A stretch of 16,765 bases of DNA, taken from positions 9,706-26,470 of the forward strand of contig DAKU01000057.1 in the NCBI GenBank assembly GCA_002508425.1, read 5' to 3'. Shown piece after piece: positions 15,560-16,765 of this stretch. The notes under the pieces were generated by a model. It searched no databases, was not told the DNA's origin, and worked only from the letters and a program-made list of their open reading frames with translations. The DNA is from Methanosarcinaceae archaeon UBA470 (GTDB taxonomy: Archaea > Halobacteriota > Methanosarcinia > Methanosarcinales > Methanosarcinaceae). The translations under genes were made by a program, and so were the position numbers. Each line of letters begins with the position of its first letter. The stretch's first letter is position 1.

Positions 15560-16225
15560 TTATATTTTATTCAATTGCTTAAGCTTCTCCGGCAGTTCAG
15601 CGATTTTAGCAGGACAACCTATAGCAAGCTTCCAGGGCGGTACGTCCTTTGTGACCAAAGCCCCGGCTGCTACCATCGACCCTTCTCCAATCTCTACACC
15701 CGGAACAAGAGTAACATTCGCACCAATAGATACGCCTTTACGGAGTATCGGACCACGTGCAACGTACTCACCGCGGATAGGATATTTGTCGTTTGCAAGC
15801 ACTGCACATGGACCGATGAAGACATTATCTTCTATAGAGACATGAGTTGGAATGTAGACATTTCCCTGGATACTGACATTGTTGCCAATCCTTACATTTC
15901 CATCTATGATCACGTTGGTACCTACAAGTACGCTGTTACCAATAGTTGTATTCTCGCGGATCATAGCGTTATGGCCTGTCTTAAAATTGTCCCCTGTTTT
16001 CACGTTGCTGAAAATCGTTGTACCAGCCCGGATGAAAGAATTTTTCCCGACAGTGGCACCTGGAAAATCGTGATCTTCAATCTCGATTCCCTTATTTATG
16101 ATCTCCATTAATATGCGGTGTTCAGGATAGCCTAATGTGACATTTTCCATAACAATAGTTCCTTCGCCTACAGACGTTTTTCCATAAAGCTTGGAACTAC
16201 AGTGTATCCTAATATTCTCTCCCAT
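15560..16225 (-). CDS. wbpD: Left-handed beta-helix N-acetyltransferase (WbpD-like)
   Basis: 221 residues, slightly longer than the roughly 190-200 usual for WbpD-type enzymes. A beta-helix of hexapeptide repeats runs through most of the protein (for example VGKNSFIRAG, IGNSVLVGTN, IGNNVSIQGN, IGANVTLVPG, IGEGSMVAAG), ending in the PAKIAELPEKL helix common to acetyl-CoA-dependent sugar acetyltransferases. The N-terminal 50 residues hold further imperfect repeats and GYPEHRILMEIIN, which may be an added cap. It should N-acetylate the C3 amino group made by the neighbouring aminotransferase. GAGGA (16231-16235) is five bases before the ATG. It is the first gene of the four-gene operon, with a TATA box about 60 bases upstream. 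A different acyl donor or O-acetylation is possible but less likely given the neighbours. Confidence 0.85.
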   Translation of the reverse strand: MGENIRIHCSSKLYGKTSVGEGTIVMENVTLGYPEHRILMEIINKGIEIEDHDFPGATVGKNSFIRAGTTIFSNVKTGDNFKTGHNAMIRENTTIGNSVLVGTNVIIDGNVRIGNNVSIQGNVYIPTHVSIEDNVFIGPCAVLANDKYPIRGEYVARGPILRKGVSIGANVTLVPGVEIGEGSMVAAGALVTKDVPPWKLAIGCPAKIAELPEKLKQLNKI

Positions 16226-16283
16226 TATTATCCTCTTTTAACTTTTTGCACATTATATATTTCTCATATTATATCATTGTTAG

Positions 16284-16292
16284 TATATATAA
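16284..16292 (-). promoter_or_regulatory. TATA box of the Wbp-like operon
   Basis: On the minus strand TTATATATA (16284-16292) is a good archaeal TATA element. A start site about 25 bases on (near 16262) would give the acetyltransferase gene a leader of about 37 bases containing its GAGGA ribosome site. A second AT-rich element (AATATATAATG) closer to the gene is an alternative. Confidence 0.5.
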
Positions 16293-16307
16293 GATTTCAG
16301 TCCATAC

Positions 16308-16765
16308 TCAAGGCTTAAGACCCTCAGATAAGAAACCGAATAAATTATTCTGGCGCAGATATCTGATACCTAAGAAAACAAGGATCATTATACCTACAAT
16401 CTCAGAGACGAACGCATAATCCAAGGCTGGAGTATATGCATACATGAAAACGCTCTTGAAATAACCAAGAATGCCACCGTATAGTCCGGGATTACTTGGA
16501 AACTTCCAACCTAACAAAGGCCAGAACAATGTTGCAGGTGCCTCCCACATATTGTCTTCTACAAGATGACAGAAACTGGCAGCTGAAAGGAAAAGTAACC
16601 TGAGATCATTTCTTTTCTTCCATACATAGAAAGCAGTACCACATAGGAGAATGAAGAATAGTAAAGTATGCGCAAAGATACGCCCATTATCAATAGTACC
16701 TGAAAAAATAACTCTTCCTATTGGCTTATCTATTAAATCCGGAAGTAAGGAGCCAATGAGTATTG
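16308..16765 (-). CDS. DUF457/YdjM-like membrane-bound metal-dependent hydrolase (partial, cut by right edge)
   Basis: The minus-strand frame that ends with TGA at 16308-16310 stays open to the window edge, giving 151 residues and no start. The sequence upstream of the internal Met at 16550 reads LIGSLLPDLIDKP near the edge, then FAHTLLFFILL and FCHLVEDNMWEAP, followed by LFWPLLGWKFP and a C-terminal helix (EIVGIMILVFLGIRYL). The PDxxD, FxHT and HxxxD arrangement within hydrophobic segments is the pattern of the DUF457 (YdjM/YbcI) integral-membrane family, said to contain metal-dependent hydrolases; function is poorly known. The gene therefore begins outside the window and is not an 80-residue protein. 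It precedes the Wbp-like operon by 82 bases, which hold a separate promoter, so a functional link is doubtful. Confidence 0.75.
   Translation of the reverse strand, partial: ILIGSLLPDLIDKPIGRVIFSGTIDNGRIFAHTLLFFILLCGTAFYVWKKRNDLRLLFLSAASFCHLVEDNMWEAPATLFWPLLGWKFPSNPGLYGGILGYFKSVFMYAYTPALDYAFVSEIVGIMILVFLGIRYLRQNNLFGFLSEGLKP

Noticed and set aside
15575..16111. 178-residue open frame on the plus strand inside the acetyltransferase gene
   Set aside because: It mirrors the hexapeptide-repeat coding strand and shows no protein family features.
16308..16550. 80-residue protein starting at the internal Met at 16550
   Set aside because: The frame stays open to the window edge and the upstream residues carry the conserved motifs of the DUF457-like family, so this is the tail of a larger gene.
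1..16765. Mobile elements, CRISPR arrays, tRNA or rRNA genes
   Set aside because: No transposase or integrase motifs, no regularly spaced repeats and no tRNA- or rRNA-like segments were seen on reading both strands.

Overview
The window looks archaeal, most likely from a mesophilic euryarchaeote such as a methanogen of the Methanosarcinales. Promoters are TATA-box-like, ribosome binding sites are of the GAGG/GGAGGT type, and oligo-T tracts follow genes. The large DUF2206/DUF1616-like membrane protein and the order of the acetamido-sugar genes are also typical of methanogens. The genus is inference; no rRNA or marker gene is present. Nearly everything encoded here serves synthesis and assembly of a cell-surface glycan (N-glycan, S-layer glycan or extracellular polysaccharide).

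Layout. (1) 1-3428, plus strand: the tail of a probable family-2 glycosyltransferase, a GT4 glycosyltransferase and a large polytopic membrane protein form the end of a very AT-rich operon that enters from the left. (2) 3419-10336, minus strand: a six-gene operon, in transcription order a 557-residue nucleotide-sugar dehydrogenase, a UDP-HexNAc 4-epimerase-like SDR, a polysaccharide deacetylase-like protein, a Wzx-type flippase, a FemAB/GNAT-like transferase and a GT4 glycosyltransferase. It meets operon 1 tail to tail with a 10-bp overlap. (3) 10337-11034: a 700-bp AT-rich gap holding inverted and direct repeats, a GC-rich structured island that may be an RNA or leader, and a 45-residue cysteine-rich small protein. 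(4) 11035-11943, plus strand: a second SDR epimerase, probably leaderless. (5) 12047-16225, minus strand: a compact four-gene operon in the order acetyltransferase, aminotransferase, Gfo/Idh oxidoreductase, UDP-sugar 6-dehydrogenase (WbpD-E-B-A type). This is the set expected to convert UDP-GlcNAc to a UDP-2,3-diacetamido-2,3-dideoxy-uronic acid. (6) 16308 to the right edge, minus strand: the C-terminal part of a DUF457/YdjM-like membrane protein.

How it fits together. Regions 4 and 5 and the first two genes of region 2 make activated sugars (UDP-uronic acids, UDP-HexNAc epimers, a diacetamido uronic acid). The GT4 and GT2 enzymes would build a lipid-linked chain on the cytoplasmic face and the flippase would move it outward. 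The large membrane protein may act at the outer face. The deacetylase-like and FemAB-like proteins suggest the sugars are further decorated. No mobile element, CRISPR array, tRNA or rRNA was seen. The most notable items beyond routine annotation are the deacetylase plus FemAB-like pair, the GC-rich structured island, the small cysteine-rich protein and the repeats upstream of the long dehydrogenase.
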